From contig JAFVCL010000064.1 of NCBI GenBank assembly GCA_017479285.1, forward strand, positions 1-53,031: a DNA stretch of 53,031 nucleotides, in the 5' to 3' direction. This document shows positions 42,548-51,828 of this stretch, piece by piece. The position numbers and the translations under genes were made by a program. The notes below the pieces were generated by a model. The model did no database searches, had not been told where the DNA came from, and worked only from the letters and a program-made list of their open reading frames with translations. The DNA is from Lachnospiraceae bacterium (GTDB lineage: Bacteria; Bacillota; Clostridia; Lachnospirales; Lachnospiraceae). Within the stretch, counting starts at the first letter, position 1; each line of letters starts with the position of its first letter.

Positions 42548-45389
42548 ATCTTGAAAAATATTCATCAAATACAGCCTTTGCAAGCGGAACCGCACTTTTA
42601 CTTGAGGTTCCGCCTTTTTCTACTACAACGGTAACGGCAATCTCCGGGTCCTCTGCAGGGGCGTATCCGGTAAACCATCCGTGTGAGTCGCCATTATTGT
42701 TATACTCTGCCGAGCCGGTTTTTCCCGCAGCGACATAAAGGTCCGTATTAAGACTTTTCGCGGTTCCCGTAAGAACCACCTCCTCGCAGAGAGTTCTAAG
42801 GCTGTCCGCATACTCCTTTGACATTATCTTCCTGTATACCTTTTCCTTTGTACTTTTCAGCGTTTTTCCGTTATCCGATATGACACTGTCAATGATATAA
42901 GGAGTCATCACGACACCGTTATTTGCAATCCCCATAGTTACAAGATTTAAATGATATGGCGAGATTTCAGTATCACCCTGTCCTATCGATGCCTGCATCT
43001 GCTTGTAATCCGTGCTCAAGTCAAAGGAGGATACCGCAGGCGGCTGCCCGTCAAAAACTGAGGGCAGATTTATGCCGAACAAAAGCTTTGACAAGGTAGA
43101 GCCGAATTTATCCCTGTCAAGCTGCATTCCGATATTCGCAAAGGACGAATTACAGGACTGGGCAAAGGATTGTTTAAAGTCTACGGTTCCGTGGCTTCCA
43201 CCGTGGTAACAGGTTATCTTAACCCCGTCATACACAAAATACCCCTCACAGTCATACGAATACCCTTCTGTATCAAATCCCTCATTTTCAAATTCATAGG
43301 AAGTAAATATCTTGAAGGTTGAACCCGGGGGATAAAGTCCCTGCAGGGATCTGTTTACAAGGGCTGAATTATTCTTATCATCCACAAGCTCATCCCAGAT
43401 TTTATCAATGCTGTTTGGATCAAAACAGGGGTGTGAAACCATAGCGAGTATGCGTCCGGTTTTAACCTCGGTTACGATAACGGCACCGTCTCTGCTTCCA
43501 AGAGTGGAGTCCGCTATCTGCTGCAGCGGGGCATCAAGTGTGGAGACAACGCTGTAGCCGCTGTTAAGCTCTCCCCTCGATCTGTTTATGGCTTTCTCAA
43601 GGATATTTTCACCGGAATTAAGCAGGTAGTAATTCTCCTCCGCTTCTATTCCGCTTTTTCCGAGGCTTGAAAAGCCCACGGCATGACAGAAAGCGGATCC
43701 GTAAGGGTAAACTCTTCTTTGTTGTCCGTCCTCAAGCTGCTCCGAATAGGCAAGTACCTCACCCCCGGATGCCAAAATCTCACCCCTTAGATTCTGCTTC
43801 ATAAGGTTAGCTTCCTGCCGGTTATAACTGTTGTTGATAAGAACTCCGCGATTTATAAAATAATACCCCGTTATATAAACCGCGATAAGACAAAACAGCA
43901 CCGCGAAGTTTACCAGCGTAAAGACAATCTGTTTTTTTCTGCCCGTATATAATACCGGCTTAAATATACCCGGTATATTATTGCTCTTTTCTTTATGATC
44001 CGTTTTGTTATCTGTGTTTATTTTATTATCTGTATTAACCGGATTTTTTTCACCCTTCTCCTTATGGAAGATATAAAGCTTTTCCCCCTCCTGCCTTCTC
44101 AGCATAATATATATGGACTGAACAAGGAAGTACATCAATCCGGAGACAAGCAGCGAGCTGCCGCCATAGCTTACAAGAGGAAGTGTCACTCCCGTTAAAG
44201 GAATGAGCTTTGTCCCTCCTCCGACCGTAAGAAACGCCTGGAATACAAGGCTGACGGAAATGCCATATAAAACCAGCTTATAAAACATATCCCGGACCTT
44301 ATTGGATATTCTCAGTATTTCAACAAAGCTGCTGAATGATACCACCAGCAGGCAGACGGAAAAAAGTATTCCCAGCTCTTCTGTTATCGCGGAGAAAATA
44401 AAATCTGTCTCGGAATAAGGAATGGTCTGGGGGGAACCCTTAAAGAGACCTGTGCCGAAGAGCCCTCCGCCCGAAATGGAAAAAAGACTCTGGGCAATCT
44501 GATATCCCTTATTGTCTATATCCGACCAGGGATCGAGCCATATCCGTACCCTTACTCTTACATGGGAGAAAAGGTTATAGGCAAGCACCGAAGCGCCGCC
44601 CCCTGCCAAAAGCCCTATTCCAAGGTATATATACCTTCCCGATGCCATAAAGAGCATAAATACATATATCGACACAAAAATCAGCGCGCTTCCAAGATCC
44701 CTTGAAGCAACCAATATCATTACGATAACTGCAGAGATAACCCCGCTTATAATAATTTTCCTTAGATTCAATTCTTGCCATAGCATCCCCGCAAGAAAGA
44801 AAATAAACAGGATCTTTACCGCTTCCGAAGGCTGGAATGTAAGTCCGAATACCGTAAAGGTAAGCATGGAGCCGTGGATCATATTTCCCATGACAAGTAC
44901 GGCTCCGATGGCCGCTATTCCAACTCCGGCATAGACATAGGTGATTTTCTTCCAGAATTTTATCTTTGAAAAGATAAGCGGCACAAACATACAGACAAAC
45001 AGTATTATAAGAAAAATGACCATCTGTCTTGCAGCTTTTTTAAGCGATATCCTCGAGATCATTATCATACCGGCTGTAAACAAAAGCCCCATATTGTTCA
45101 AAAGGAGCCTGTCAGCTTCTTTATAGATAAGTTTAGTAAGCCCGAGCAATATTAACAGTGCCGCCATAAGGATCATAAACAGCGAAATGTACAGCAAATT
45201 CCTCGTAGCTACGGTGATAGTTGCAAAAGCGGTTGCGGCAATAAAGAAATTGCACATATTCTGAAAGCCTGCGACAACGGACTTGGCTCTCCCGTTTTTG
45301 CACACAAAATAAAGCCCTGATAACAGTGCGTAAACAAGCGCGAAAAATACCAGTATGTAATTTGAACTCTCAATAAAATAATAGATCAT
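42546..45389 (-). CDS. SEDS glycosyltransferase / class B penicillin-binding transpeptidase fusion
   Basis: 947 residues joining two normally separate proteins. Residues 1-435 are an FtsW/RodA/SpoVE protein with about ten helices: FQPSE (185-189), YSETDFIFSAITEELG with the putative catalytic Asp329, and PLVSYGGSS (404-412). A polar linker (437-485) leads to a second anchor (488-510) and a PBP2-like transpeptidase with STFK (Ser690-Lys693), SCN (745-747) and KTG (890-892). It polymerises and cross-links peptidoglycan at the membrane, with lipid II as substrate. All visible catalytic motifs are intact. No separate pbp lies beside it. The U32 peptidase gene ends four bases upstream of the start. 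Confidence 0.93.
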   Translation of the reverse strand: MIYYFIESSNYILVFFALVYALLSGLYFVCKNGRAKSVVAGFQNMCNFFIAATAFATITVATRNLLYISLFMILMAALLILLGLTKLIYKEADRLLLNNMGLLFTAGMIMISRISLKKAARQMVIFLIILFVCMFVPLIFSKIKFWKKITYVYAGVGIAAIGAVLVMGNMIHGSMLTFTVFGLTFQPSEAVKILFIFFLAGMLWQELNLRKIIISGVISAVIVMILVASRDLGSALIFVSIYVFMLFMASGRYIYLGIGLLAGGGASVLAYNLFSHVRVRVRIWLDPWSDIDNKGYQIAQSLFSISGGGLFGTGLFKGSPQTIPYSETDFIFSAITEELGILFSVCLLVVSFSSFVEILRISNKVRDMFYKLVLYGISVSLVFQAFLTVGGGTKLIPLTGVTLPLVSYGGSSLLVSGLMYFLVQSIYIMLRRQEGEKLYIFHKEKGEKNPVNTDNKINTDNKTDHKEKSNNIPGIFKPVLYTGRKKQIVFTLVNFAVLFCLIAVYITGYYFINRGVLINNSYNRQEANLMKQNLRGEILASGGEVLAYSEQLEDGQQRRVYPYGSAFCHAVGFSSLGKSGIEAEENYYLLNSGENILEKAINRSRGELNSGYSVVSTLDAPLQQIADSTLGSRDGAVIVTEVKTGRILAMVSHPCFDPNSIDKIWDELVDDKNNSALVNRSLQGLYPPGSTFKIFTSYEFENEGFDTEGYSYDCEGYFVYDGVKITCYHGGSHGTVDFKQSFAQSCNSSFANIGMQLDRDKFGSTLSKLLFGINLPSVFDGQPPAVSSFDLSTDYKQMQASIGQGDTEISPYHLNLVTMGIANNGVVMTPYIIDSVISDNGKTLKSTKEKVYRKIMSKEYADSLRTLCEEVVLTGTAKSLNTDLYVAAGKTGSAEYNNNGDSHGWFTGYAPAEDPEIAVTVVVEKGGTSSKSAVPLAKAVFDEYFSR

Positions 45390-45392
45390 AAA

Positions 45393-47627
45393 TCATTCAG
45401 TACTCTTCTTTTCGAATCCGCCCGTATATTCCCATGAGGGCTTTTCGGTACAGCTTCCCCTAAGGACAGCCTTGTAATATTCAAGCACTTTTTCGGTAGC
45501 AATTTCATTCTCATTCGTAAATTCCAGTCTGTAAGAGACCTTTAAGCCCTTGTATGCATCAAGCTTATAAACGCTTAAAGGGACACTGTTGTACAGAGTA
45601 TTATGGCAATGGGCACAATCTACAAGAAGGGGATTTTTCCTTCCCGTTCTGTCCGTTAGATAAGTAAATCCGGTATTTAAGCCGCCCTTTAAGCACTTTC
45701 CTTCAGTCTTGTAAATACAATTCGCGGACTGCATCAGGGGATATCTTCCGTAGATAACCTTTTCAAAATTGACTCTGACGGAACTTACAATAAGCTCTCT
45801 GTGGGATGTATGCGACAGTTCAAGCGGCAGTGTAATGTTCCTGCCAAATCCCGAGAGGAGCTTTACGCTCTCCCTGTTCCATGCATACAGGCTGTGATCG
45901 CATATAATGCTTTTCGCCGGAATTTTATCTGAAAAATAATACAGGTCATCAAGATTTCGTACAAGTACACCGGCTATTTTTTTATTTAATACAAGCTCCG
46001 AAATCTTATCCCGAAGAGAGCGGCTTCTCACCCTTCTTATAAACGAAAGCGCGGCAAAAACCTTGTCCCTGCAGGCTTCCTTAAGGATTAAGCTGCTGCT
46101 TAAAAGCATTTCCTCCGGAATATATATTCTTCTTACAGAATCGATATTCCTTATGGCGGCATCCAGCTGTCCGGAGGTTCTAACCAAAACGCATAAACCC
46201 TGTCCGGGGGCATCTTCCTTATAGTCTTTTTCTTTATAATTGATTTCCTTAGAGACAAAGCTTACAGAAGGCAAAACAGCTTCACCCCTGTTTTTCTCCG
46301 AATAGGCCCTTAGCATAATTTCTTCAAGCTTAGAAACCGCTTCTCTTCTAAGTTCATTTATCTCCTTAAGGGAGTAATACGGGGTATCGGAAACATTCAG
46401 GAAAATATCCTCTTCGTTTTCAACCGAAAAAACCGTATTTCCAAGCTTTTTTAAGGATTTTACAATATCCTCCCGGCTTATGGGTCTGTTCTGCGCACTC
46501 TCCACGAACCCGCCCCGGGCTTCCGACATATACTCACCGCAGACAGCCTTTAAAACGCAGTTTTTACCCTCAATAAATTCCCCTTCAAATCTTATGGGAA
46601 TCCTTGGAAGCTCCTTTTGGGGAGACTTTCCGAGGTAATCCACTCTTATATTTTCAAGGATACCTTCATCCGAACCGTTGTATGAAGGCGAACCAATGGT
46701 TACCATGTCCCGACCGTTATATCTGTTATAATAACCATCGGATATTTCACTTCTTATATACAGAGAGCCAAGCTTTTTTATATCCTTATCCGAAACTGCG
46801 TATTTTCCGTTGGTTCCATGCTCATTAAAGTATTTGTCGATGTATTTTCTGTAAATGGCGGTAACACCCGCGGCATATTCGGGCTTTTTCATTCTGCCCT
46901 CGATCTTAAAGGAATCTATCCCCGCCTCAATAAGCTTGTCAAGAATACCTATGGTCTGCATATCCTTAAGACTTAAAGGATATTCCTCTTTTCCCTCGTA
47001 TTTATAGGGTAGTCTGCAGGGCTGGGCACATCGCCCCCTGTTTCCGCTTCTACCGCCGATAACTGAGCTGAAAAGACAGGCTCCGGAGTAGCTGTAACAC
47101 ATTGCACCGTGAACAAAGCACTCTATCTCAACCCCTGTACGCTTTATATTTTTTATCTCATTAAAGGACAGCTCTCTTGCCGGAACTATCCTGCTAACCC
47201 CGAGCTCCTTTAAAAACATAGCAGCACCTTCCCCGGTGACGGAAAGCTGCGTGCTCGCGTGCAGCGCAAGTCCCGGAAAGGTGCCTCCAAGAGCAGTCAA
47301 TACTCCCAGGTCCTGGACGATAACCCCGTCAAGGCCTGCTTTGTACAAAGGCTCTGCAAACCTTAAAAGCTCGTCAAGCTCATCATCCTTTGTCAGCGTA
47401 TTAACAGTTAAATATACCTTTTTATCGTAAAAATGAGCAAACTTTATACAAGTGATAAGCTCCTCATCGGAAAAATTATCAGCATAGGCTCTGGCACCGA
47501 ACCTGCGTCCTGCGAGATATACCGCATCCGCGCCGGCTCTCAGTACCCCGTAAAAGCCTTCCGGATTACCGGCAGGAGCAAGAAGCTCGGGCTTTTTTAT
47601 CTCTTTAATATCTTTAAACAAACTCAT
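45393..47627 (-). CDS. U32 family peptidase / tRNA or rRNA hydroxylation-type protein
   Basis: 744 residues. N-terminal TIM-barrel-like part starts KPELLAPAGNPEGFYGVLRAG. The U32 signature is ECFVHGAMCYSYSGACLFSS (about 170-189), followed by GNRGRCAQPCRLPY. The C-terminal part has a further cysteine cluster, CIYKTEGKCLKGG and DCAHCHNT, as in the longer U32/DUF3656 members. Several U32 proteins (RlhA, TrhP) are now linked to RNA hydroxylation rather than proteolysis. It overlaps zapA by four bases (ATGA), so the two are coupled, an arrangement usual in Clostridia. Confidence 0.9.
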   Translation of the reverse strand: MSLFKDIKEIKKPELLAPAGNPEGFYGVLRAGADAVYLAGRRFGARAYADNFSDEELITCIKFAHFYDKKVYLTVNTLTKDDELDELLRFAEPLYKAGLDGVIVQDLGVLTALGGTFPGLALHASTQLSVTGEGAAMFLKELGVSRIVPARELSFNEIKNIKRTGVEIECFVHGAMCYSYSGACLFSSVIGGRSGNRGRCAQPCRLPYKYEGKEEYPLSLKDMQTIGILDKLIEAGIDSFKIEGRMKKPEYAAGVTAIYRKYIDKYFNEHGTNGKYAVSDKDIKKLGSLYIRSEISDGYYNRYNGRDMVTIGSPSYNGSDEGILENIRVDYLGKSPQKELPRIPIRFEGEFIEGKNCVLKAVCGEYMSEARGGFVESAQNRPISREDIVKSLKKLGNTVFSVENEEDIFLNVSDTPYYSLKEINELRREAVSKLEEIMLRAYSEKNRGEAVLPSVSFVSKEINYKEKDYKEDAPGQGLCVLVRTSGQLDAAIRNIDSVRRIYIPEEMLLSSSLILKEACRDKVFAALSFIRRVRSRSLRDKISELVLNKKIAGVLVRNLDDLYYFSDKIPAKSIICDHSLYAWNRESVKLLSGFGRNITLPLELSHTSHRELIVSSVRVNFEKVIYGRYPLMQSANCIYKTEGKCLKGGLNTGFTYLTDRTGRKNPLLVDCAHCHNTLYNSVPLSVYKLDAYKGLKVSYRLEFTNENEIATEKVLEYYKAVLRGSCTEKPSWEYTGGFEKKSTE

Positions 47628-48025
47628 TTTTTCTTTAATTGCGTCTCAAGCTTCATTATCTTTGCAGCGTTCTGGGCAGCTGAATTTTGAAGTTCCTCAA
47701 CCTGATTCTTCGCAACATCGAATTTTGCTTTTATCTCTTCAAGTTCAAGCTTTGCCTCATACAATTCCTTGTTCTTTTCAGCCAGCTCGATAAGGGTCTC
47801 GTCAAGCTTATCTTTTGTCGTTATATAATCATCGCCGATATTAAGCTCCAACAGCATAGTCTTTGTATCGGCGGACATTTTGGCGTAAGCTTCATTTTCC
47901 CTGTACTCAAGAATCTTAGCATTGATATAATCCGCAACCCTCTGCATATGCTCGGGGGATTCACCTCCTCCGACAACCAGAGTCTTACCGTTCAAAATTA
48001 TCCTTGTTTCATCGTTTAGCGACAT
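47624..48025 (-). CDS. zapA: Cell division protein ZapA
   Basis: 133 residues. The globular start (RIILNGKTLVVGGGESPEHMQRVADYINAKI in pieces) followed by a long coiled coil (about 70-130, ELAEKNKELYEAKLELEEIK) is the ZapA layout. It bundles FtsZ filaments at mid-cell. It is the gene before the U32 peptidase, with a four-base overlap, and follows ruvB by 46 bases. AGGT precedes the ATG. Confidence 0.93.
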   Translation of the reverse strand: MSLNDETRIILNGKTLVVGGGESPEHMQRVADYINAKILEYRENEAYAKMSADTKTMLLELNIGDDYITTKDKLDETLIELAEKNKELYEAKLELEEIKAKFDVAKNQVEELQNSAAQNAAKIMKLETQLKKK

Positions 48026-48071
48026 TTAAACCTCCAAAAACAACTAAAAAATAATGAAATATCCGAATAAA

Positions 48072-49073
48072 CTATGAAATCACCGGATATCCCAGATGTC
48101 TGTATGCAGCCGGAGTAGCCACCCTCCCTTTCGGAGTCCGGTTGATAAGTCCGTTTATCATTAAATAAGGCTCATACACATCCTCGATAGTCCCCGCATC
48201 CTCCCCTGTTGAGGCGGCAAGGGTGTCAAGTCCGACAGGCCCTCCATCGTATTTATCGATTATGGTGGTAAGTAATTTCCTGTCGGTATGGTCAAGTCCC
48301 ATTCTGTCTACAGCCATGAGATCCAGCGCTTCTATGGCGATCTCCCCGGTTATAATACCGTCGTATCTTACCTGCGCGAAGTCACGCACCCTCTTTAAAA
48401 TACGGTTGGCAAGCCTCGGCGTTCCCCGGCTTCTTCTCGCAAGCTCCTTTGCCCCCTCAAGCTCCACTTCGACTCCAAGCTTTTCAGCCGAAGCCATTAT
48501 TATCTGCGACAGCTCCTGCACATTATAAAATTCCAGTCTGTAAATAAGACCGAATCTGTCTCTTAAGGGTGCGGTAAGAAGTCCGGCTCTTGTCGTTGCA
48601 CCGACGAGAGTAAAATGCGGAAGTGGTAATCTGACCGACCTGCTGGAGGATGAGGAATCCTTCCCGATTATAACATCAATACAAAAATCCTCCATAGCGG
48701 GATAAAGAACCTCCTCAACCTGGCGGTTTAAGCGATGTATCTCATCGATAAAAAGAAGGTCCCCCTCCTGAAGTCCGTTTAATATCGCGGCCATTTCAGC
48801 GGGCTTTTCAATCGCCGGACCACTGGTTATCTTAAGATGTGTTCCCATCTCATTCGACAGGATACCGGCCAATGTGGTCTTTCCAAGACCGGGCGGTCCG
48901 TACAAAAGCACATGATCCAAGGCCTCTCCCCTTGCCTTAGCGGCTTCTATGGCGATGGATACGCTCTCTTTTATCTGGTTCTGGCCGATATAGTTTCTTA
49001 AGGTCTGGGGTCTTAACGAACCTTCTATTTTCTTGTCTTCTTCGGTAAATTTAGTCTCAATAGTACGCGGCAT
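48072..49073 (-). CDS. ruvB: Holliday junction branch migration ATPase RuvB
   Basis: 333 residues. Starts with the RuvB extension ([17 protein letters not shown]), Walker [18 protein letters not shown], Walker [17 protein letters not shown], sensor [19 protein letters not shown] and the C-terminal winged helix ending [17 protein letters not shown]. It forms hexamers on both sides of RuvA and drives branch migration. It follows ruvA by 84 bases and shares its SOS-type promoter. Confidence 0.98.
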   Translation of the reverse strand: MPRTIETKFTEEDKKIEGSLRPQTLRNYIGQNQIKESVSIAIEAAKARGEALDHVLLYGPPGLGKTTLAGILSNEMGTHLKITSGPAIEKPAEMAAILNGLQEGDLLFIDEIHRLNRQVEEVLYPAMEDFCIDVIIGKDSSSSSRSVRLPLPHFTLVGATTRAGLLTAPLRDRFGLIYRLEFYNVQELSQIIMASAEKLGVEVELEGAKELARRSRGTPRLANRILKRVRDFAQVRYDGIITGEIAIEALDLMAVDRMGLDHTDRKLLTTIIDKYDGGPVGLDTLAASTGEDAGTIEDVYEPYLMINGLINRTPKGRVATPAAYRHLGYPVIS

Positions 49074-49157
49074 GACTTTCCTTCGATAAATTGCGGTTTA
49101 TCTTAGTTTTTAAATTCCTGGTAAAAAAAGTTCAGTCACATATAAAAACTCTAAAAC

Positions 49158-49781
49158 TTAATACAATACCTTTAGGGCGGCGCTAAGGATCTCCCCGGAT
49201 TCCATGGATTCAGCACCGGGAAGGGATGCAACCGTATTACGGGCCTCTGTAATACCATACCCGAGAGCGGTCAGCGCCGAAACAGCATCCTCCATCTCAG
49301 AGGACATCTGAAGATTAAGGGACTTGACCTTATCGGAAGCGCCGCCCGACTTAAGCTCGCTTATAATCGCTTCATCGGACATCTTAACTTTGTCTTTCAA
49401 CTCAAGAACGATACGCTGCGCGATCTTAGCGCCGACTCCCTGCGCCTTGGAAATGCTCTTTGCATCCTCCGAGATGATTGCAAGCTTAAGCGTCTCACTC
49501 TCCATGGAGGAAAGCAGGGCAAGAGCCACCTTCGGTCCCACACCGCTGACAGAGATGAGCTTTTTAAACATCCCGAGATCGTCCCTTGAATCGAAACCGT
49601 AAAGACTAATCCCGTCCTCTCGTACGGATGTATAAGTATACAGCTTTACATGCTCTCCGATCCCCGGAAGAGCTATCGCAGTCCTCGAGGTGATCCCGAC
49701 ATTTACACCAAAGCCTCCCACATCAACAACGCAGGAATCCATATTAAGATCGTCAAGCAAACCTTCTACAAATGCAAACAT
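49158..49781 (-). CDS. ruvA: Holliday junction DNA helicase subunit RuvA
   Basis: 207 residues with the OB-fold start (MFAFVEGLLDDLNMDSCVVD), the helix-hairpin-helix pair (KLISVSGVGPKVALALLSS, KAQGVGAKIAQRIVLELKD) and the C-terminal domain III that contacts RuvB. RuvA binds four-way junctions as a tetramer. Its promoter at 49815-49843 carries a consensus LexA box. Divergence: the MATE gene is upstream on the same strand and ends 71 bases before this start. Confidence 0.98.
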   Translation of the reverse strand: MFAFVEGLLDDLNMDSCVVDVGGFGVNVGITSRTAIALPGIGEHVKLYTYTSVREDGISLYGFDSRDDLGMFKKLISVSGVGPKVALALLSSMESETLKLAIISEDAKSISKAQGVGAKIAQRIVLELKDKVKMSDEAIISELKSGGASDKVKSLNLQMSSEMEDAVSALTALGYGITEARNTVASLPGAESMESGEILSAALKVLY

Positions 49782-49814
49782 AAGGTTACCGCCTTATAAA
49801 CATACTCTTTATAT

Positions 49815-49843
49815 AGAATACCACAATCGAACATATGTTTCAA
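49815..49843 (-). promoter_or_regulatory. Promoter of ruvAB with a consensus LexA box
   Basis: On the minus strand: TTGAAA (49843-49838), 17 bases, TATTCT (49820-49815). CGAACATATGTTTC (49828-49841, written as plus strand) matches the Gram-positive consensus CGAACRNRYGTTYC at every position and overlaps the -35 and spacer. It puts ruvAB under LexA control. Confidence 0.9.
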
Positions 49844-49852
49844 GACTGCTTC

Positions 49853-51217
49853 TCACAGTTTTGTATTTTGTCTTTCTAGCTTGTTATATACTACCATAAA
49901 GCAGATTAAATGAACAGCAGTTGTAAGGAACCAGCTTATGGGATAAGACGAATAAAGCACTTCGAGGGAATGGAACCTGGTAAATACTGTAAATATCCAG
50001 ATTATCCTGAAGATGCAGGCTCCCGTAAGGCTTACTATTGTCGGAAGGATCGAATATCCCATTCCTCTCATAACGCCGCTGGCAACATCCATCGTACCGC
50101 AAAGAAAATACAAGGTGCAGATATATGTAATCCTCAAAAGCCCGTATGAGACAACATTGGGATCATCGGTATAGAGGGATAAAAGCGGTCTTCCGAAAAG
50201 AACGGAAAGATTTCCCATAGTCAGTCCGACAATACTTACGCAGGCCAGGGATATCCCGAGCACCTTTGCGATACGATCATATTTTCGGGCACCGTAGTTT
50301 TGACCCGAAAAACTAAGGGCAGTCTGTGAAAAGGCATTCATCGCCATATAGACAAAGCCCTCTATGTTTTGTCCCGTAGTATTTCCCGCAACTATTATCG
50401 TATCATCAAAGCTGTTTACGGAGGACTGGATTATGACATTGGATATAGAGAACAGAACGCCCTGTACTCCGGCAGGAAGACCGATCTGTACCATCCTAAG
50501 AAGCTTGTCCTTGTTGATATGGAGCTTTGAAATAACAAGCTTATATGCTCCGTCGGATAGAATAAGGCAGCGGATTATAAGAAAAGCCGAAAGTCCCTGA
50601 GAAATAATCGTCGCAAGAGCTACTCCCGCAACGCTCATATGCAGCGGAACTACAAAGAAAAGATTAAGTACAAAGTTCAGTGCGCCGGATATAAAGAGAA
50701 AGATCATAGGTCTTCTCGTATCACCGATGGCACGAAGTACAGCGGCTCCGAAGTTATAAACCATCATAAAGGGCATACCGCAAAAGTAGATACGCATATA
50801 TATAACCGCAAGGGGCAGCGCATCCTTTGTCGTCCCCATGAGTCTGAGGATGGGCGCAGAAAATAAAAGTCCGACTACGGTAAGTATTATTCCGCTTATA
50901 AGCGCCGTAAGCATTGATGTATGCACCATATCGGACAGTTCATCATCCTTCTTTGCGCCGTAGTATCTTGCCACCATAACATTTGCACCGACGGAAAGTC
51001 CGATAAAGAGGTTTGTTAAAAGATTTATCAGTGCGGCGGTCGATCCCACTGCGGCCAAGGCTTCCGGACCCGCAAATCTTCCAACAACAATAACATCGGC
51101 TGCATTAAAGACAAGCTGAAGCATTGAGGAGGCCATTAACGGAAAGTAGAATTTAAGCATCTTTCCGAGAAGCGGGCCGTTGCACATATCTATTTCAAAG
51201 CGTTTTGTATTTGCCAT
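49853..51217 (-). CDS. MATE family efflux transporter
   Basis: 454 residues from the ATG at 51217 (AAGGAA upstream; a TTG 11 codons earlier would start inside the terminator hairpin). About twelve helices in two halves: FYFPLMASSMLQLVFNAADVIVVGRFAG at the front, and FYMAMNAFSQTALSFSGQNYGARKYDRI-like sequence (FVYMAMNAFSQTALSFSGQN) after the middle. MATE proteins export drugs or metabolites with Na+ or H+. Substrate not predictable. The final hydrophobic stretches end shortly before the stop. It stands between the ruvA promoter and the 51.4-53 kb operon. Confidence 0.93.
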   Translation of the reverse strand: MANTKRFEIDMCNGPLLGKMLKFYFPLMASSMLQLVFNAADVIVVGRFAGPEALAAVGSTAALINLLTNLFIGLSVGANVMVARYYGAKKDDELSDMVHTSMLTALISGIILTVVGLLFSAPILRLMGTTKDALPLAVIYMRIYFCGMPFMMVYNFGAAVLRAIGDTRRPMIFLFISGALNFVLNLFFVVPLHMSVAGVALATIISQGLSAFLIIRCLILSDGAYKLVISKLHINKDKLLRMVQIGLPAGVQGVLFSISNVIIQSSVNSFDDTIIVAGNTTGQNIEGFVYMAMNAFSQTALSFSGQNYGARKYDRIAKVLGISLACVSIVGLTMGNLSVLFGRPLLSLYTDDPNVVSYGLLRITYICTLYFLCGTMDVASGVMRGMGYSILPTIVSLTGACIFRIIWIFTVFTRFHSLEVLYSSYPISWFLTTAVHLICFMVVYNKLERQNTKL

Positions 51218-51233
51218 TTCAAATTTTTTCCTT

Positions 51234-51265
51234 AAAAAAATCAAGTACAAAAAAATCGTACTTGA
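51234..51265 (-). terminator. Intrinsic terminator before the MATE gene
   Basis: On the minus strand TCAAGTAC, loop GATTTTTTT, GTACTTGA, then seven T. Eight perfect pairs. It ends the operon at 51.4-53 kb. A TATAAT (51273-51268, minus) lies three bases before it, so it may also sit at the 5' end of the MATE transcript. Confidence 0.85.
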
Positions 51266-51358
51266 CTATTATAATACTAATTTGAAGCAAATATAATTAA
51301 ACATTTATTAAATAAAGTTTTCATCTCACGCGTAGTTTCGTTTAGTATAATCCCCATA

Positions 51359-51556
51359 TCAATCCTCGACCGAATCCACGGCATCACAATTACTTACAGT
51401 CCCTTTAGCCCAAGGACTACCAACATCGCAGCGTCCGTGATGATACTGCTCTTTAACGGTATCCTTCTCCTGCTCATCATCAAAAGAGACCTTAAGACGG
51501 CTGACACCGCTTTCCATCTTGCCATCTATCATTTTAATAACATCATCTATATCCAT
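51359..51556 (-). CDS. Small protein of unknown function, 65 residues
   Basis: Acidic 65-residue protein, no signal or membrane segment. The N-terminal half is helical (IDDVIKMIDGKMESGVSRLKV); the C-terminal half carries a distinctive YHHGRCDVGSPWAKGTVSNC with two Cys and two His that could bind metal. AAGGAGG stands nine bases before the ATG, which supports real translation. It lies 11 bases after the 74-residue gene and is the last gene before the terminator at 51241-51265. I recognise no family. Confidence 0.7.
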   Translation of the reverse strand: MDIDDVIKMIDGKMESGVSRLKVSFDDEQEKDTVKEQYHHGRCDVGSPWAKGTVSNCDAVDSVED

Positions 51557-51567
51557 ACAAATCCTCC

Positions 51568-51792
51568 TTAATATACCTTCTCCACTTTATCGACTCCGTA
51601 AATCCTCTTAAAGTTTTGCAGGTCTTCATCGCTACGGATCAGCATTACTTCATGGAATTCGCCGGTCCTTATATTCTTAAATCCCGCCACCTGCTCTCCG
51701 TTACAAATCGATGCGCGGATTATGGCCTTTTCATTTACCGGATCAAAGCAGTAATCCGGAACCACCGACTTTTTCTTAGAAAACAATCCCAT
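51568..51792 (-). CDS. Small protein of unknown function, 74 residues
   Basis: 74 residues starting MGLFSKKK, then a compact alpha/beta pattern: IIRASICNGEQVAGFKNIRTG, EVMLIRSDEDLQNFKRIYGV. No signal or membrane segment. The SICNGEQVAGF stretch is probably the conserved core. A GAGGT ribosome binding site is seen. It follows the deformylase gene by 36 bases and precedes the 65-residue gene by 11. I do not know the function. Confidence 0.72.
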   Translation of the reverse strand: MGLFSKKKSVVPDYCFDPVNEKAIIRASICNGEQVAGFKNIRTGEFHEVMLIRSDEDLQNFKRIYGVDKVEKVY

Positions 51793-51828
51793 AACCTACC
51801 TCACTTTCTGTGAATAAGCCATGTACCT

